NCBI GenBank assembly: GCA_018907035.1
Contig: JACCIC010000177.1
Span: forward strand, 124,001-188,000
Reading direction: 5' to 3'
DNA from: Sycobia sp. Sy_11
Lineage: Eukaryota > Arthropoda > Insecta > Hymenoptera > Epichrysomallidae
DNA: 64,000 nt
The translations under genes were made by a program, and so were the position numbers. Positions 1-10,242 of this stretch are shown here, piece after piece (the stretch's first letter is position 1; every line of letters starts with the position of its first letter). The notes under the pieces were generated by a model. It worked only from the letters and a program-made list of their open reading frames with translations, had not been told where the DNA came from and did not search any database.

Positions 1-3000
1 GGGCGAGTAATTGAGGTCCAACTCGCCCCTACGCTCCGTGAGACCTCTGAAGATCAGCATGCAGCTGCGAGGACACAGGGTAATGATGATTGCCCCCTCC
101 TGTCTGTAAGGGAGGAGCATCACGACCGTGACTCCGCTGACTCAGCCACAAGTGTCGACCCCGATCGGTATTCACGATGGTGGGTACAGGTAGGCATAGG
201 CGAGTTTCGCATTCATGCACTGCTGGATGCAGGGGCTGCTCGTACAGCTCTCGGAGCAATCGGCCTGCAGATTGCATCTGCCCTCGGTCGTCTAGTTCGA
301 CCCTTCCCTGGATCTGGCGCTCGACTCGCCACGGGAAAAATTGAGCCGATAATCGGCCAGGTGGCCCTTCCGTTTGCCATAGCAGACGTAGAAATGGAGC
401 TAGACGTTATCATAATTCCAGACTTGGAAAATGACTGTCTGCTCGGTGCAGACTTCTACCGCGCCTTCAATGCGGTCATCCACCCGCGCGACAACACCAT
501 GTCGATCGAGGGTGCTGCGGATTTCGTTCCGTTACAACTCTGCACCGTCTCAGTTACCTCGGCGTATTCGCTTGCCTCTATAGGCTTGGCCGATATTGAC
601 GATAGTCAACGCCGAGCTCTCGAGGAACTCCTCGACCGGATGCTGCCTCCGGCTGATCAGCCTCTGGGCTGCACACATCTGACCGACCACGTGATCGATG
701 TCGGCGACGCTAAGCCGATTAAGCAGCGTTATTATCCGATCTCTCAGAAGATAGAGCTGGAAATGCATGCGCAAGTTCGCAAGATGCTTGATCAGGGCGT
801 AATTCGCAGGTCAACCAGCGAATGGTCTAGCCCCGTCGTGATGGTTCGCAAGAGCGATGGGAGCTACCGATTCTGTGTGGACTATCGCAAATTGAATTCC
901 GTGTCCAAGGTCAGCGCGTACCCGCTTCCTTACATGGACGTAATCTTACGGAAACTGAGAAATGCGCGATACATCTCCACCCTGGACCTCAGCAGCGCCT
1001 ACCATCAGGTCCCTCTTCGTGAGGAATCGCGACACCTCTCTGCCTTCACGGTTCCAGGCATGGGGTTATTCGAATGGACCCGTATGCCATATGGTGTCGC
1101 CGGTGGCCCTGCCACCTTTCAGCAGTTAAGCGATAAGCTGATCGGCCCTGAAATGGAGCCGGTGGCCTTCGCCTACCTCGATGATGTGATCATCGCTACG
1201 GAGAGCTTTGACGAGCACCTCAGGTGGCTCGAACATATCCTGAGACGGATTTCCGATGCCGGCTTGACCATCAATCGGCAGAAGAGTAAATTCGGACTCG
1301 CGGAGGTACGGTTCCTCGGCGTCCTCGTGGATCGTGACGGTTTTCGACCCGATCCGGATAAGATTGCACCAATCTTGACTTACGCCGCACCAAAGAACCT
1401 GAAGCAGCTCCGTAGGTTTTTAGGCCTTGCGTCCTGGTATCGCAAGTTCTTAGAGAACTTCGCAACGCTTGCTGAGCCTCTCACCCGATTAACCAAGAAG
1501 AACATCAAGTACCATTGGGGAGAAGAGCAACAGCAAGCCTTTGAACAAATCCGGGCGCTCGTCGCATCTGCACCCGTCCTTTCTCGACCGTCGTTTGGAG
1601 AAACGTTCGTCATCCAAACGGACGCCAGCGACTCAGGACTAGGCGCCGTGCTCACGCAAGCCGTTGATGGCGTGGAGCGCGTGCTCTCCTACGCTAGTCG
1701 TACGATGACTGCGGCTGAGCGTAACTATTCGGTCACCGAACGTGAGTGCCTCGCCGTGCTATGGGCTGTGCGTAAATTCCGCCCGTACGTCGAGGGCTAT
1801 CACTTCCAGGTGATAACCGATCACAGCAGCCTTCGTTGGCTGCACTCATTGCGCAACCCCACGGGCAGACTCGCCCGTTGGGCCTTGGAATTGCAGGGAT
1901 ACGACTACGAAGTCATCCATCGGAAAGGTACCTTGAATTGCGTACCAGACGCCCTCTCTCGTTTGTACGAAGACGAGCCGACCTGCGAAGTCGCCTCCCT
2001 CGGCGTCACCGATGTGCAAGACCCCTGGTATTTGCGCCTTCGTAAGAAAGTGGGGAGCGATCCGACCAACCTCCCATGGTGGAAAGTCGTTGGGCAGCGA
2101 CTATACTACTACCGTCCTGATCCTGCCGTCGAGGATTTAGTAGACGACCAGGATGCGTGGAAGTTAGTCGTGCCTAAAGAAGATCGTCGTACCGTTCTGC
2201 ATGAATGTCATGAGGAGCCCACAGCTGGTCATTTCGGACGCCATAAGACGTATGACCGAATTGCACGATCATACTATTGGCCATCAATGCACAAAGATGT
2301 GACACAATTTGTCCGTGACTGCACCGTGTGCCAACAATGTAAGGTACAGCAGACTGCACCAGCTGGCCTGATGGGCCATCGAACGGTCACCCGCCCTTGG
2401 GAAATAGTAGCTGGAGATGTGATGGGTCCATTTCCGCGATCTACCCGGGGATACGAGTATTTGCTCGTCTTCATGGATCTATTCACTCGCTGGGTAGAAT
2501 GTATTCCCATCAGAAAGGCGAATGCGCAAACGATTCGCCGCGAGTTGAAAGATCGCGTATTTTTACGCTTTGGTACGCCCGAAGTATTCCTATCGGACAA
2601 TGGCACCGAATTTCGTAATAAAATCATTGAGAAATTCCTTGTGGAGCGTGGGGTGGAGCATTCCACGATACCCCCTTATCACGCTCAAGCCAATCCGGTA
2701 GAGAGGGTCAATAGGACTCTGAAGACCGCGATAATCGCCTTCATTGAGGAGTCTCACAGTACTTGGGATGCGCACATCGCCGAGCTCATGTTCGCGTACA
2801 ATACATCCGTACAAGACTCCATTGGCGTAAGTCCGGCCTTCCTTAATACGGGTCGTCACCCCTCAGCCCCTGGCACACATCGTCGCCAGGAGGAGCAGCG
2901 CGCACAGATTGCGCAAGAAGAGGCTGCTCTACAACATTGGAAAGAGCGCATGGAGAAATTATCTGATCTCCATCTAAAGGCAGCGGAAAACTCGCAGAAA

Positions 3001-3708
3001 GCGCAGGCAAAGCAAGCTCGCTATTATAATGCGAGACGTCGCGACGTGCATTACGCGATTGGCGATCGCGTATGGCGGCGTAATCGCATCCTCTCGTCAG
3101 GCATACAGGGCGTCAGCGCCAAACTGGCCCCAAAATTCGACGGGCCCTTTACCATCACGGAGAAACTCGGCACGAATGTTTATCGACTGATCGACTCTAC
3201 GGGAAGAGATGCTGGTAAGCATCACGTCGCCGACCTGAAGCCCTACCATCGAGATCACGACCCCGAAGATGATAGCAGTTCCGACACGGAAGAGCCTTCG
3301 GGCGAAGAGCGTGACTGCGATGCGTCGAATTGTAATGTCGAGGCGAGCGAGCGAATCCGCATTGTAACACCACTGGTGAGCGTACGGCGCCCCAACGACG
3401 CGCCTCATTGTAATTCCGATACAAGCGTGCGAAGCGATACCCCCGCGGGCAATGACACGCGATCTAAGACCGATATCGCACCGCGTAGATTAGGGAGGCC
3501 GCGTAGGACGCGAATCGTAACCCGTCGAAGAACCCAAGCGCGAGCCCCTGCGGAGCCCGATAACAGCGGAGCCGCCTGCCATAACGACGTGCACCTGGTG
3601 AGGCGAAAAGTAGGTCGCCCCAGGAAGAGCGGACGCTCAACCCCGCCGCGGGACCAATCACCCCGCCGCACTCGGGCCCAAGCCCGCGTCCGCCAACGGG
3701 CCGACTAA
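1..3708 (+). CDS. Ty3/Gypsy retrotransposon pol polyprotein (protease, RT, RNase H, integrase), 5' partial
   Basis: The frame is open from the first base of the window to a TAA at 3706-3708. An ATG at 361 is internal, because the protease motif lies upstream of it. Counting codons from base 1, the domains run in order. The aspartic protease has LLDAGA with D at codon 76. The reverse transcriptase has YRFCVDYRKLN, LDLSSAYHQV and a YLDD catalytic box at codons 392-395. RNase H has TDAS, TEREC and TDHSSL. The integrase has an HHCC finger around HKTYDRIARSYYWPSM then CTVCQQC, and catalytic D806, D866 (SDNGTEF) and E901 (PVERVNRT), which gives the expected D-D-35-E spacing. The tail is rich in basic residues and holds two AT-hook-like GRPRR/GRPRK motifs. 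Gag lies outside the window. There is no env frame. The protease reads DAG rather than the usual DTG/DSG. The frame has no internal stop, so this is a young copy. Confidence 0.95.
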   Translation, partial: GRVIEVQLAPTLRETSEDQHAAARTQGNDDCPLLSVREEHHDRDSADSATSVDPDRYSRWWVQVGIGEFRIHALLDAGAARTALGAIGLQIASALGRLVRPFPGSGARLATGKIEPIIGQVALPFAIADVEMELDVIIIPDLENDCLLGADFYRAFNAVIHPRDNTMSIEGAADFVPLQLCTVSVTSAYSLASIGLADIDDSQRRALEELLDRMLPPADQPLGCTHLTDHVIDVGDAKPIKQRYYPISQKIELEMHAQVRKMLDQGVIRRSTSEWSSPVVMVRKSDGSYRFCVDYRKLNSVSKVSAYPLPYMDVILRKLRNARYISTLDLSSAYHQVPLREESRHLSAFTVPGMGLFEWTRMPYGVAGGPATFQQLSDKLIGPEMEPVAFAYLDDVIIATESFDEHLRWLEHILRRISDAGLTINRQKSKFGLAEVRFLGVLVDRDGFRPDPDKIAPILTYAAPKNLKQLRRFLGLASWYRKFLENFATLAEPLTRLTKKNIKYHWGEEQQQAFEQIRALVASAPVLSRPSFGETFVIQTDASDSGLGAVLTQAVDGVERVLSYASRTMTAAERNYSVTERECLAVLWAVRKFRPYVEGYHFQVITDHSSLRWLHSLRNPTGRLARWALELQGYDYEVIHRKGTLNCVPDALSRLYEDEPTCEVASLGVTDVQDPWYLRLRKKVGSDPTNLPWWKVVGQRLYYYRPDPAVEDLVDDQDAWKLVVPKEDRRTVLHECHEEPTAGHFGRHKTYDRIARSYYWPSMHKDVTQFVRDCTVCQQCKVQQTAPAGLMGHRTVTRPWEIVAGDVMGPFPRSTRGYEYLLVFMDLFTRWVECIPIRKANAQTIRRELKDRVFLRFGTPEVFLSDNGTEFRNKIIEKFLVERGVEHSTIPPYHAQANPVERVNRTLKTAIIAFIEESHSTWDAHIAELMFAYNTSVQDSIGVSPAFLNTGRHPSAPGTHRRQEEQRAQIAQEEAALQHWKERMEKLSDLHLKAAENSQKAQAKQARYYNARRRDVHYAIGDRVWRRNRILSSGIQGVSAKLAPKFDGPFTITEKLGTNVYRLIDSTGRDAGKHHVADLKPYHRDHDPEDDSSSDTEEPSGEERDCDASNCNVEASERIRIVTPLVSVRRPNDAPHCNSDTSVRSDTPAGNDTRSKTDIAPRRLGRPRRTRIVTRRRTQARAPAEPDNSGAACHNDVHLVRRKVGRPRKSGRSTPPRDQSPRRTRAQARVRQRAD
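3481..3639 (+). other. Two AT-hook-like motifs in the integrase tail
   Basis: Codons at 3481-3519 read PRRLGRPRRTRIV and those at 3601-3639 read RRKVGRPRKSGRS. Both have the GRP core flanked by basic residues that defines AT-hook minor-groove DNA-binding motifs. They lie in the last 80 residues of the polyprotein, after the integrase core and its basic C-terminal region. A role in steering integration to AT-rich DNA is inferred. Confidence 0.6.
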
Positions 3709-3938
3709 CTTCGATTATTGACTGGCGCCGTTATTGACGGAGGAACACCGGCGATTGTTACCTCCAAAAACAACTGCGTCTAGGGAAGAGAGTTCTTTAC
3801 CCGTCCTTCCTCATCCCAGTGATCCTCAGCGGTAGACCGCAGCCACCCCGTTCCTCATCCTGACACGATGGTCGATCTGAGAGAGAGATGTTGGGTCGAG
3901 CTGTCACGCTTCGGCTACCAGCGTCTGGAGGGGGGGCG
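3709..3938 (+). other. Gypsy 3' noncoding spacer with polypurine tract
   Basis: This is the short noncoding stretch between the pol stop and the 3' LTR. It ends in the purine run GGAGGGGGGG at 3927-3936, two bases before the LTR. That is the expected position of the plus-strand primer (polypurine tract). Confidence 0.75.
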
Positions 3939-4873
3939 TGTGACGAGGAACGCAAGCACTGCGTGCGCCTGCCTTCCCCGTCCCGTTGTTCTCTCTCCAG
4001 TCGTAGCATGTACATATTTATCTGTATATTTATATGTAGAAACGTTTGTATGTTTCAGGCCGACGCACAACCACCGGCGGAGAGGTAAGTGAGAGAGAGA
4101 GCGGGGAGTGGGGAGAGACAGCCACGCGCGCGATTTAGAAAGAAAGAGAGCGGCGAAGGGAAGACACCGCGTACCGGCCCTCTACACACGTCGTCCGTGT
4201 TCTTTTTGGTTGCTAAAGCCGTGCCGCGACGGATCGTGTGTGGGAACCTACCTTGTGTTCCAAGGTTCCCCTCCGCCTCGTACCTCGTCCTCGGGGAGAG
4301 TGCCCGGTAACGCGCTCGTGGTGCTACAGTGGTGCAAGGGTGTGTAGTGTACCCGCGCTGAATACGAACTCGAGCGGACGAATTGTCGTCCGCCCCTTCT
4401 ACGCGGAATAACCGCCCCATCCCGGAGGTCAACGTCACCGTCGTCCGCGGCAAAGGAAGGCGCTATTGCGCTGCGAGAACGCGCTGCGAGACCTGCAGGT
4501 TCCGGCCCTCTGTAAGTGGCAGCTCCTTTTCTCTCTCTCTCTCTCTCTCTTCCCGAACGCCCCGCGCGCCGTCGCCTCGGCGACCCTCGGCCTGCGTCCC
4601 GCACGCCTCGTATATAGGCGCTGCGTTGTAGTCTTGTTGGCACGGCGTTATTAAACCTTGTTGGAATTTTAACTATTTTTATTTTATTTTATTATTTCGT
4701 GTGTGGTCCGTTAGCCGCCCTACCTCACGCGCAATCCTGAACGCGATATTCGCCCCTCGCGAACCGCCCCTCTCCCTTGCCGAAATCCTTCGGGGCTAAG
4801 CCCAGCCGGGCACGAATTTGCAACGGCCGTGCCCGCCGTCCTCGTGCTCGAGGCGGACACGCGCACCGTTACA
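3939..4873 (+). repeat. Gypsy 3' LTR (935 bp)
   Basis: The repeat begins TGTGACGAGG and ends CCGTTACA, so it has TG...CA ends, and it follows a polypurine tract directly. The reverse complement of 55010-55907 matches both ends and much of the interior, which fixes the boundaries. A TATATA box lies at 4611-4616 and an ATTAAA polyadenylation-like signal at 4650-4655. The right flank is (AT)n from 4874, so the insertion sits in an AT microsatellite. Confidence 0.85.
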
Positions 4874-5018
4874 ATATATATATATATATATAGAAAGAAA
4901 GAGAGAGAGAGAATAAGAGAGAATGAGAAAAGAAAAACCTAAGGGGACTAACATGTATTACCCGATATTGATAGGTAGTACCTATAGTACGTGCGCGCTT
5001 TCACTGTATACCTCACCA

Positions 5019-5092
<74 letters not shown>

Positions 5093-5404
5093 TTTTCTGA
5101 GCTGTCAATCCGTTCGTATATTATACGTGACCAAGTGTAGCAGTCTACCTGTACATATATAGTCGAATACCCTTGGTGACGTAAAGTTGGACTCAAAAGA
5201 GGCTTGTGAAAAGTGACTGTCCGAGTTCTTCGCGAATAAGGAGAGGGATTTCTACGAGAGGGGTATTATGCAGTTACCGTCTAGATGAAAATAGATTATC
5301 GAAGAAGACGGTGCATATTTGAAGTAAATCCCACCACGGTAACACTTTTTATAAAGCGTTGAATGAAGATCAGAAAAGCGGAAGGGAGATATTTGACAAC
5401 CTAA
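4874..5404. other. Microsatellite-rich stretch without genes
   Basis: Contents are (AT)n at about 4873-4891, GA-rich sequence at 4892-4925, and a long (CT)n tract at about 5022-5088. The rest is AT-rich sequence in which I recognise nothing. The short serine/leucine frame across the CT tract is a simple-repeat translation and is not a gene. Confidence 0.7.
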
Positions 5405-5530
5405 TATTAACTTTAGAATTATGACAAAAGCCTATATTTTTTTTTTATTTTGAACAAAAGAAATGATGGCAAATGTTCTTTATCAATAACCTATGTATAT
5501 GTCAATAACCTATGTACGAAACTATGTATA
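5405..5530 (+). repeat. Dispersed repeat, second copy at 47218-47335
   Basis: The stretch from ttaactttagaattatgac through gaacaaaagaaatgatgg to the start of (TA)n closely matches 47218-47335 on the same strand. In the second copy it directly precedes an LTR-like repeat. Its family is not known to me. A long (TA)n tract follows at about 5525-5620. Confidence 0.55.
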
Positions 5531-5557
5531 TATATATATATACATTTATATATATAT

Positions 5558-5596
<39 letters not shown>

Positions 5597-5639
5597 GTAT
5601 ATATATTATATTGTATATATTATATATACACATTTTAAA

Positions 5640-6110
5640 TACGGTTTCTACTGAGAAATATTGTATTAGCGTATACAAGTGGTTGATTACGATATTCCGT
5701 TGCCTTAAGACGATTTCTATAGGCAGTTGTACGTTCGGATGATAGAATGCGATGTGCAGGTATGAAGAAATCAACTTCTATGGGAAGAACAAGATTCGTG
5801 TTGGGACGGTAAAATACGATATCTAGGTCTTTCCGAACGACATTTGTGGGGAGTATTGTGTTTAGTCGTTAGGAATCGATGCTAGCTTTGTCGGGGCGAC
5901 TTCTACTGTGACTACCGCGTTTAGTTGGTAGGAAACGATGTTTAAGTATGTCGGGACAACTTCTACGGTGAGTTTCGTGTTCGGATGATAGAAGATGATG
6001 TCCAGGTATAATGAGACTATTTCTATGGGGAGTATCGTATTTAGTTCGTAGGAAACGATGTTCAGGTATGTCAATACGACTTCTATGAAGATTCGTATTC
6101 TATCATTCGA
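5640..6110 (-). repeat. Degenerate 60-bp tandem repeats
   Basis: About six to seven units of 60 bp are seen, starting near 5708, 5771, 5839, 5898, 5958, 6018 and 6078. Each contains variants of gacttctatggggagt, tttagttggtaggaaacgatg and caggtatgtc. Because 60 is a multiple of three, the minus strand is open through several units and reads a 20-residue repeat such as YLNIVSYQLNAVVTVEV. A short related stretch on the + strand (YLDIVFYLPNAK, about 6149-6185) lies next to the Gypsy fragment that follows. No CRISPR features are present. Confidence 0.7.
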
Positions 6111-6169
6111 ACATGCACACTTCCAGTAAGAGTCATCTCGGGATACCTGGACATTGTATTCTACCTTCC

Positions 6170-8207
6170 CAATGCAAAAACTTTACATTCGCGTACCTAG
6201 ACATCATCGTCTTGACCGAGAGTTTTGAGGACCACATGAAGTATCTGGAAGCAGTACTGCGGAAATTGGTTGATACGGGGCTGCAAATCAACCGCAAGAA
6301 ATGGGAGTTCGGCTGCACCAGAGTCGCGTACTTGGGTTCCTAGACCGAGTGCTAGATCGCGTCCTAGACCGAGAAGGGCTACGAACGAACCCGGAGAAGG
6401 TCACACCCGTTCTGGAGTACCCAGCACCCAAGAATAAACGGCAACTCCGATGATTCCTAGGTATAGTAGGGTGGTATGCCCGTTTCATCGAGCATGATTC
6501 GCAAATCAAAGTGCCACTGTGTAAGCTGCTCAAAAATAATCAAGCGTGGATATGGGCGAGGATCAGGAGGAGGCGTTTCAGACCTTGAAGATGGCCCTGA
6601 CACGAGCTCCTGTGCTAGCGCGACCTGATTTTGCCCGAGAGTTCACCATCCAGAGTGATGGGGGCGACTATGCGATTGGGGCTGTGTACAAGCAAGAGTT
6701 CGAGGACGGCGAGCACCCCATCGTATATGTCAGCAGAGTATTGACAAGCGCGGAGAGAAATTACACAACGTCCGAGAAGGAGCCTAGCACTCATCTGGGC
6801 CATCAAAAAACTGCATCCGTACCTTGAAACGTACCATTTTAAGATCATAGCCGATCACAGTGCTTTGTGATGGCTCCAGAACTTAAGAGAGCCAATGAGA
6901 CGCTTAGGGAGATGGGCACTAGAGATGCAACAATGGAGCTTCCAAATACTCCATCGTAAAGGAGCCATGCACCACGTCCCTGACGCCTTATCACGAGGAG
7001 TAGGTGAATAGGACGAGATTGCTGCGTTCGAGAAAATAGATAATTCCTGGTACCTGCAGAGAGTATAGGAAGTGCAAAGTAACCCCAGCAAGTTCGTCAG
7101 CTGGAGAGTTGAGCCTGGACTACTCTACAAGCATCGTAAAGATCGGCTCCTTGATCCTATCCTATTCCCGTAAGAAGGATGGCGGCTCGTGGTACCGGTT
7201 GAAGCCCGGAGAAGAGTACCGGAAGACGCGCATAGCATAGGCTCGTCAGGACATTTGAGGATCGAGAAGACTTATGACAGAGTAGCCCGCGAGTACTATT
7301 GTCCAGGTGTATGGCATGATGCCTACGACTATGTCGGCAGCTGTGAAGAGTGTCGCAGATGGGTTCGGTAGGCTTGATCGGTCAGAGAATCGTAGAACGC
7401 CCGTGGGCGATCGGGACATCCGATATGATGGATTTCCCCAAGAGTAAAGGGCAATACCGCTATATCTTGGTCTTTCAAGATTTATTCACCAGATGGATTG
7501 AGAGCCTAGGAAGAAATCATTCTCTTCCGGATTATTTGCTGACCGACAACGGGAAACAGTTTGACAGCAAGGTACTATAATAGGTACTAGAGGAATACTG
7601 TGTGATGCACGTGGCCACACCGCCATATCGCCCTCAGGCGAATCCCGTTGAAAGCAGCAACCGGTCACTGAAGACGATGACCGCCACGTTAGTCGGGAGC
7701 GATCATAAGAGCTGGGGTCAGCACCTGCACGATCTGCGCGACAACCACAACACGGCGATGCAGTCAAGCACAGAGGTGACGCCTGCGTTCCTGAATTACG
7801 GGAGACATCCTAGCCCGATGAAGAGCCTACGCCGAGAGGTAGAGAGGGGAGGCCCGTTAGTGAAATTAAGCTCTGAGGTATGGCAGGACCGCATGAAGCG
7901 CCTGGATGCTTTGCGCGACCTCGTAGCACGCCATATCGACGAAGACAAGGAGAAGCAAACTCAACACTCTAACAAAGGCCGACGCGATATCAGATACGCC
8001 GTAGGCGACCTCGTACTGCGCCGAGTACGCGTCTTGTCGAACGCAGCGCAAGGATTTTCAGCGAAATTGGCGCCAAAGTACGAAGGGCCATTCGAGTTCA
8101 AGGAGGTGAAATCGCCAACGTTATACGTACTAGCCACGGGAAACGTGAGAAGAATAGCGACGGCTCATGTGAAAGAGCTGAAGAAGTACCGATTGCCGCG
8201 GAGGTAA
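6170..8207 (+). pseudogene. Decayed Ty3/Gypsy pol (RT to integrase), 5' truncated
   Basis: Homology starts inside the reverse transcriptase palm at AYLDIIVLTESFEDH (near 6190), where the second catalytic D has become I. It then runs through RNase H (QSDGGDYAIGAVY, SAERNYTTSEKE, IADHSAL, VPDALSRG) and the integrase finger (GHLRIEKTYDRVAREYYCPGVWHD, CEECRRW). The integrase core follows (DMMDFPKSKGQYRY, LTDNGKQFDS, YRPQANPVESSNRSLKT) and the basic C-terminus ends at a TAA at 8205-8207. Several frameshifts and stops interrupt it (for example near 6340, 6455, 6830, 7010, 7170, 7370 and 7580). The last 200 residues (7602-8207) are open. It is a different family from the element at 1-4873. Its LTR is the one at 10243-11530. 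Confidence 0.88.
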
Positions 8208-8260
8208 CCGACAACGGATCATGTACAGGCAAACTCGAACTTGCAGAGCTGTCAGTCTAA

Positions 8261-9917
8261 TTGTCAGTCTTTTTGAGTTCAGGTCCAGCCATGAGACGTT
8301 GCGCAGCGGCAAGAGGAAGGGCAAGAGGAAGGGCAAGAGGATGGGCAAGAGGACAAGGGCTACGTCACCAGCCGGAATGGGAGTACTCCCTTCCCCAGGG
8401 GACGACGTCAGGCGAAGGCCTGGTCTGGCCGCTACCGGGACCGCCCGCGGAGATGCGCCCTGAGGTAATTTATCAGGTATCTTCGGAACCGTTCGAGCCT
8501 GTGCGGCGATCGGCAGCGACGAACACGCGCCCGCGAGGAGCACGAACGGGGGAGGGCCCCGAGTATAACTGGCCCACCCCACCGCGGACCCAATCGCCTG
8601 TGAGAGAGATGGAGAGATTGGAAATCAGCGACGAGCACCAGCCGACACTGCCCCTCCCAGCCCTCGAGTTCCACGAGTGGGAGGTAGACGGGGACGTAGA
8701 AGCGTCCCCGATCGACATCAAACCGGAGGAGTTGATTCCGCGGAGCAGCCCGCAGGGGGCGGAGGGCCCAGTGCAACAGGATCCAGGATCCGCCGAGCCC
8801 GAGAGGAGAGCCTTTGAGTTCCGTGAGCCCCCACGCTCACCACCCCGCGAGGAACGCAGAGCCCGAGGGAGTTAACCCAGGAGTAGAGGAGGGAGCCGCC
8901 CCACCACCGGAACCGGAAGGAGAATGCCCGACGAGATCACCGCCGGCAGAGGAAGGCTTGTCTCGACCCATCCCCATGTGGCAGCCGTTGCCCAGACAAC
9001 CAAGAGATGACCCTGTTTTCCCCCGGAGGAGGGGTCCGAACGGTCGGCGGCGACGCTATAATCCCGACCTGCACCTGGAGGAGGGAGACTACGAGTCCCC
9101 AAGAATAGCCCGAGTAGAGTCATCGGAGTCACCAGCCTTGAAGCCTCGCCGCGAGGCAGGCCAACGACGGGCCAACCCGTTCGCTGGCGAGACATCGCGA
9201 CCTGAGGGGTAGCCCCGGACGAAGAGGCCGTTTATGCCAGTACGGCTAAGGGGAACAATGTTCGGCGGGCTTCCACCCATGCCGACGGACCCGAAGGTCC
9301 ACCCCCCGCCGTACACGTGTTTTAATTGTTGACAAGGGGGACACTTCAGCGGTCGTTGTCCCAGACCGCCGAAAACGTATTGCGCGAACTGCGGACGGAG
9401 GGGCGCCCTAGTGGATGAGTGCCCGCAGTGCGCGAAGGTCTACCGCGTGCGAACGGGGGCAGACGAGGCGCCACCCATACGGACGATCAGGCCGCCTGCC
9501 AGAGGGTCCCAGAGGGCCGACGTAGACCGCGAGCGGCCGACCAGCCCGCAAGGACCGAGAGAGGAGCCCGTAACAGGACCGCCGGAGGAAGAACAACGGG
9601 CACTGCTACGCAGCACCCAACACCTACACGCGTCATTACGTAGTCGCCTGATGCCTGTCTGGACCGAAGTCGACCGGACAATAACCGTGGGCCAGCGGCG
9701 GCGCTTGATCGAAGCATGGCGGGAATTGAAAAACCTGCCGACGGAGGTACAAAGTGCCATATGGAAGCTAGCCTGGCGGAAATTATGGCACAGCGCCGTC
9801 GAGCAGAGAGCACAGTCGAGGAAAGAGAAGAGAGAAGAAGACGAAGTAGCCCGTCGAGCAGAGAGCGTAGCCCCGAGAAAAGAGAAGAGAGAAGAAGCCG
9901 AAATAGCCCGAGAGTAG
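8261..9917 (+). pseudogene. Downstream frame of the second Gypsy element: proline/arginine-rich protein with zinc knuckles
   Basis: A second reading region follows the integrase stop and lies inside the element, before its LTR. The first part (8261-8875) is rich in Arg, Pro and Glu. A shift of frame near 8814-8875 leads to 8814-9212. After a stop it continues in the same frame through VHPPPYTCFNC, a stop, then QGGHFSGRC at about 9318-9359, which together form a C-x2-C-x4-H-x4-C zinc knuckle. A second knuckle, YCANCGRRGALVDEC, has A in place of H. The remainder (9411-9917) ends in a charged, repetitive EKREE-rich tail. Zinc knuckles normally belong to Gag, which lies upstream of pol, so a knuckle frame downstream of integrase is unusual. 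It may be a displaced gag or an accessory third frame. It is not env-like, as no signal peptide or membrane segment is seen. Confidence 0.6.
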
Positions 9918-10242
9918 AGTCAGAATAGAGCGAAGACATTGCCTTGCCCGAAAGAGAAAGAAGGTAAGTACCAAATGATGTAGGGGTTGTACTTGAGACG
10001 CGTACGATTGGGGTACGAGATGTAGATAGTAATAATAAATAGTCTGCGAACGGCAGAGATTCCGAACGCGTATTCCGGGGCGGGACGACGAAGGTTAAGT
10101 GTATGTTGTAATTAGTATTATTATTATTAACTTATTATCGTACCTTAATCCCGAGAAATCCGGGGTCTGGGCCGGGTCATTGTATGTAATGTTAGCTGTC
10201 GGTTTCTCCTACGGATGACCTTCGGCTTAGGAGGGGGGTATT
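9918..10242 (+). other. Spacer with polypurine tract before the LTR
   Basis: Noncoding element sequence ending in AGGAGGGGGG, then TATT, at about 10229-10242, directly before the LTR start. No reading frame is recognised. Confidence 0.6.

Noticed and set aside
361..3708. ATG at 361 as the true start of pol
   Set aside because: The frame is open further upstream and contains the protease active site at 226. Pol is normally expressed after gag by frameshift or readthrough rather than from this ATG.
4923..5162. Open frame across (CT)n
   Set aside because: It is a translation of a dinucleotide repeat. The same applies to frames over the TA and TC tracts near 5500, 47000, 47500, 56000 and 59700.
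5640..6110. Possible CRISPR-like array
   Set aside because: The units are contiguous 60-bp repeats without distinct spacers, in a eukaryotic genome with no cas genes.
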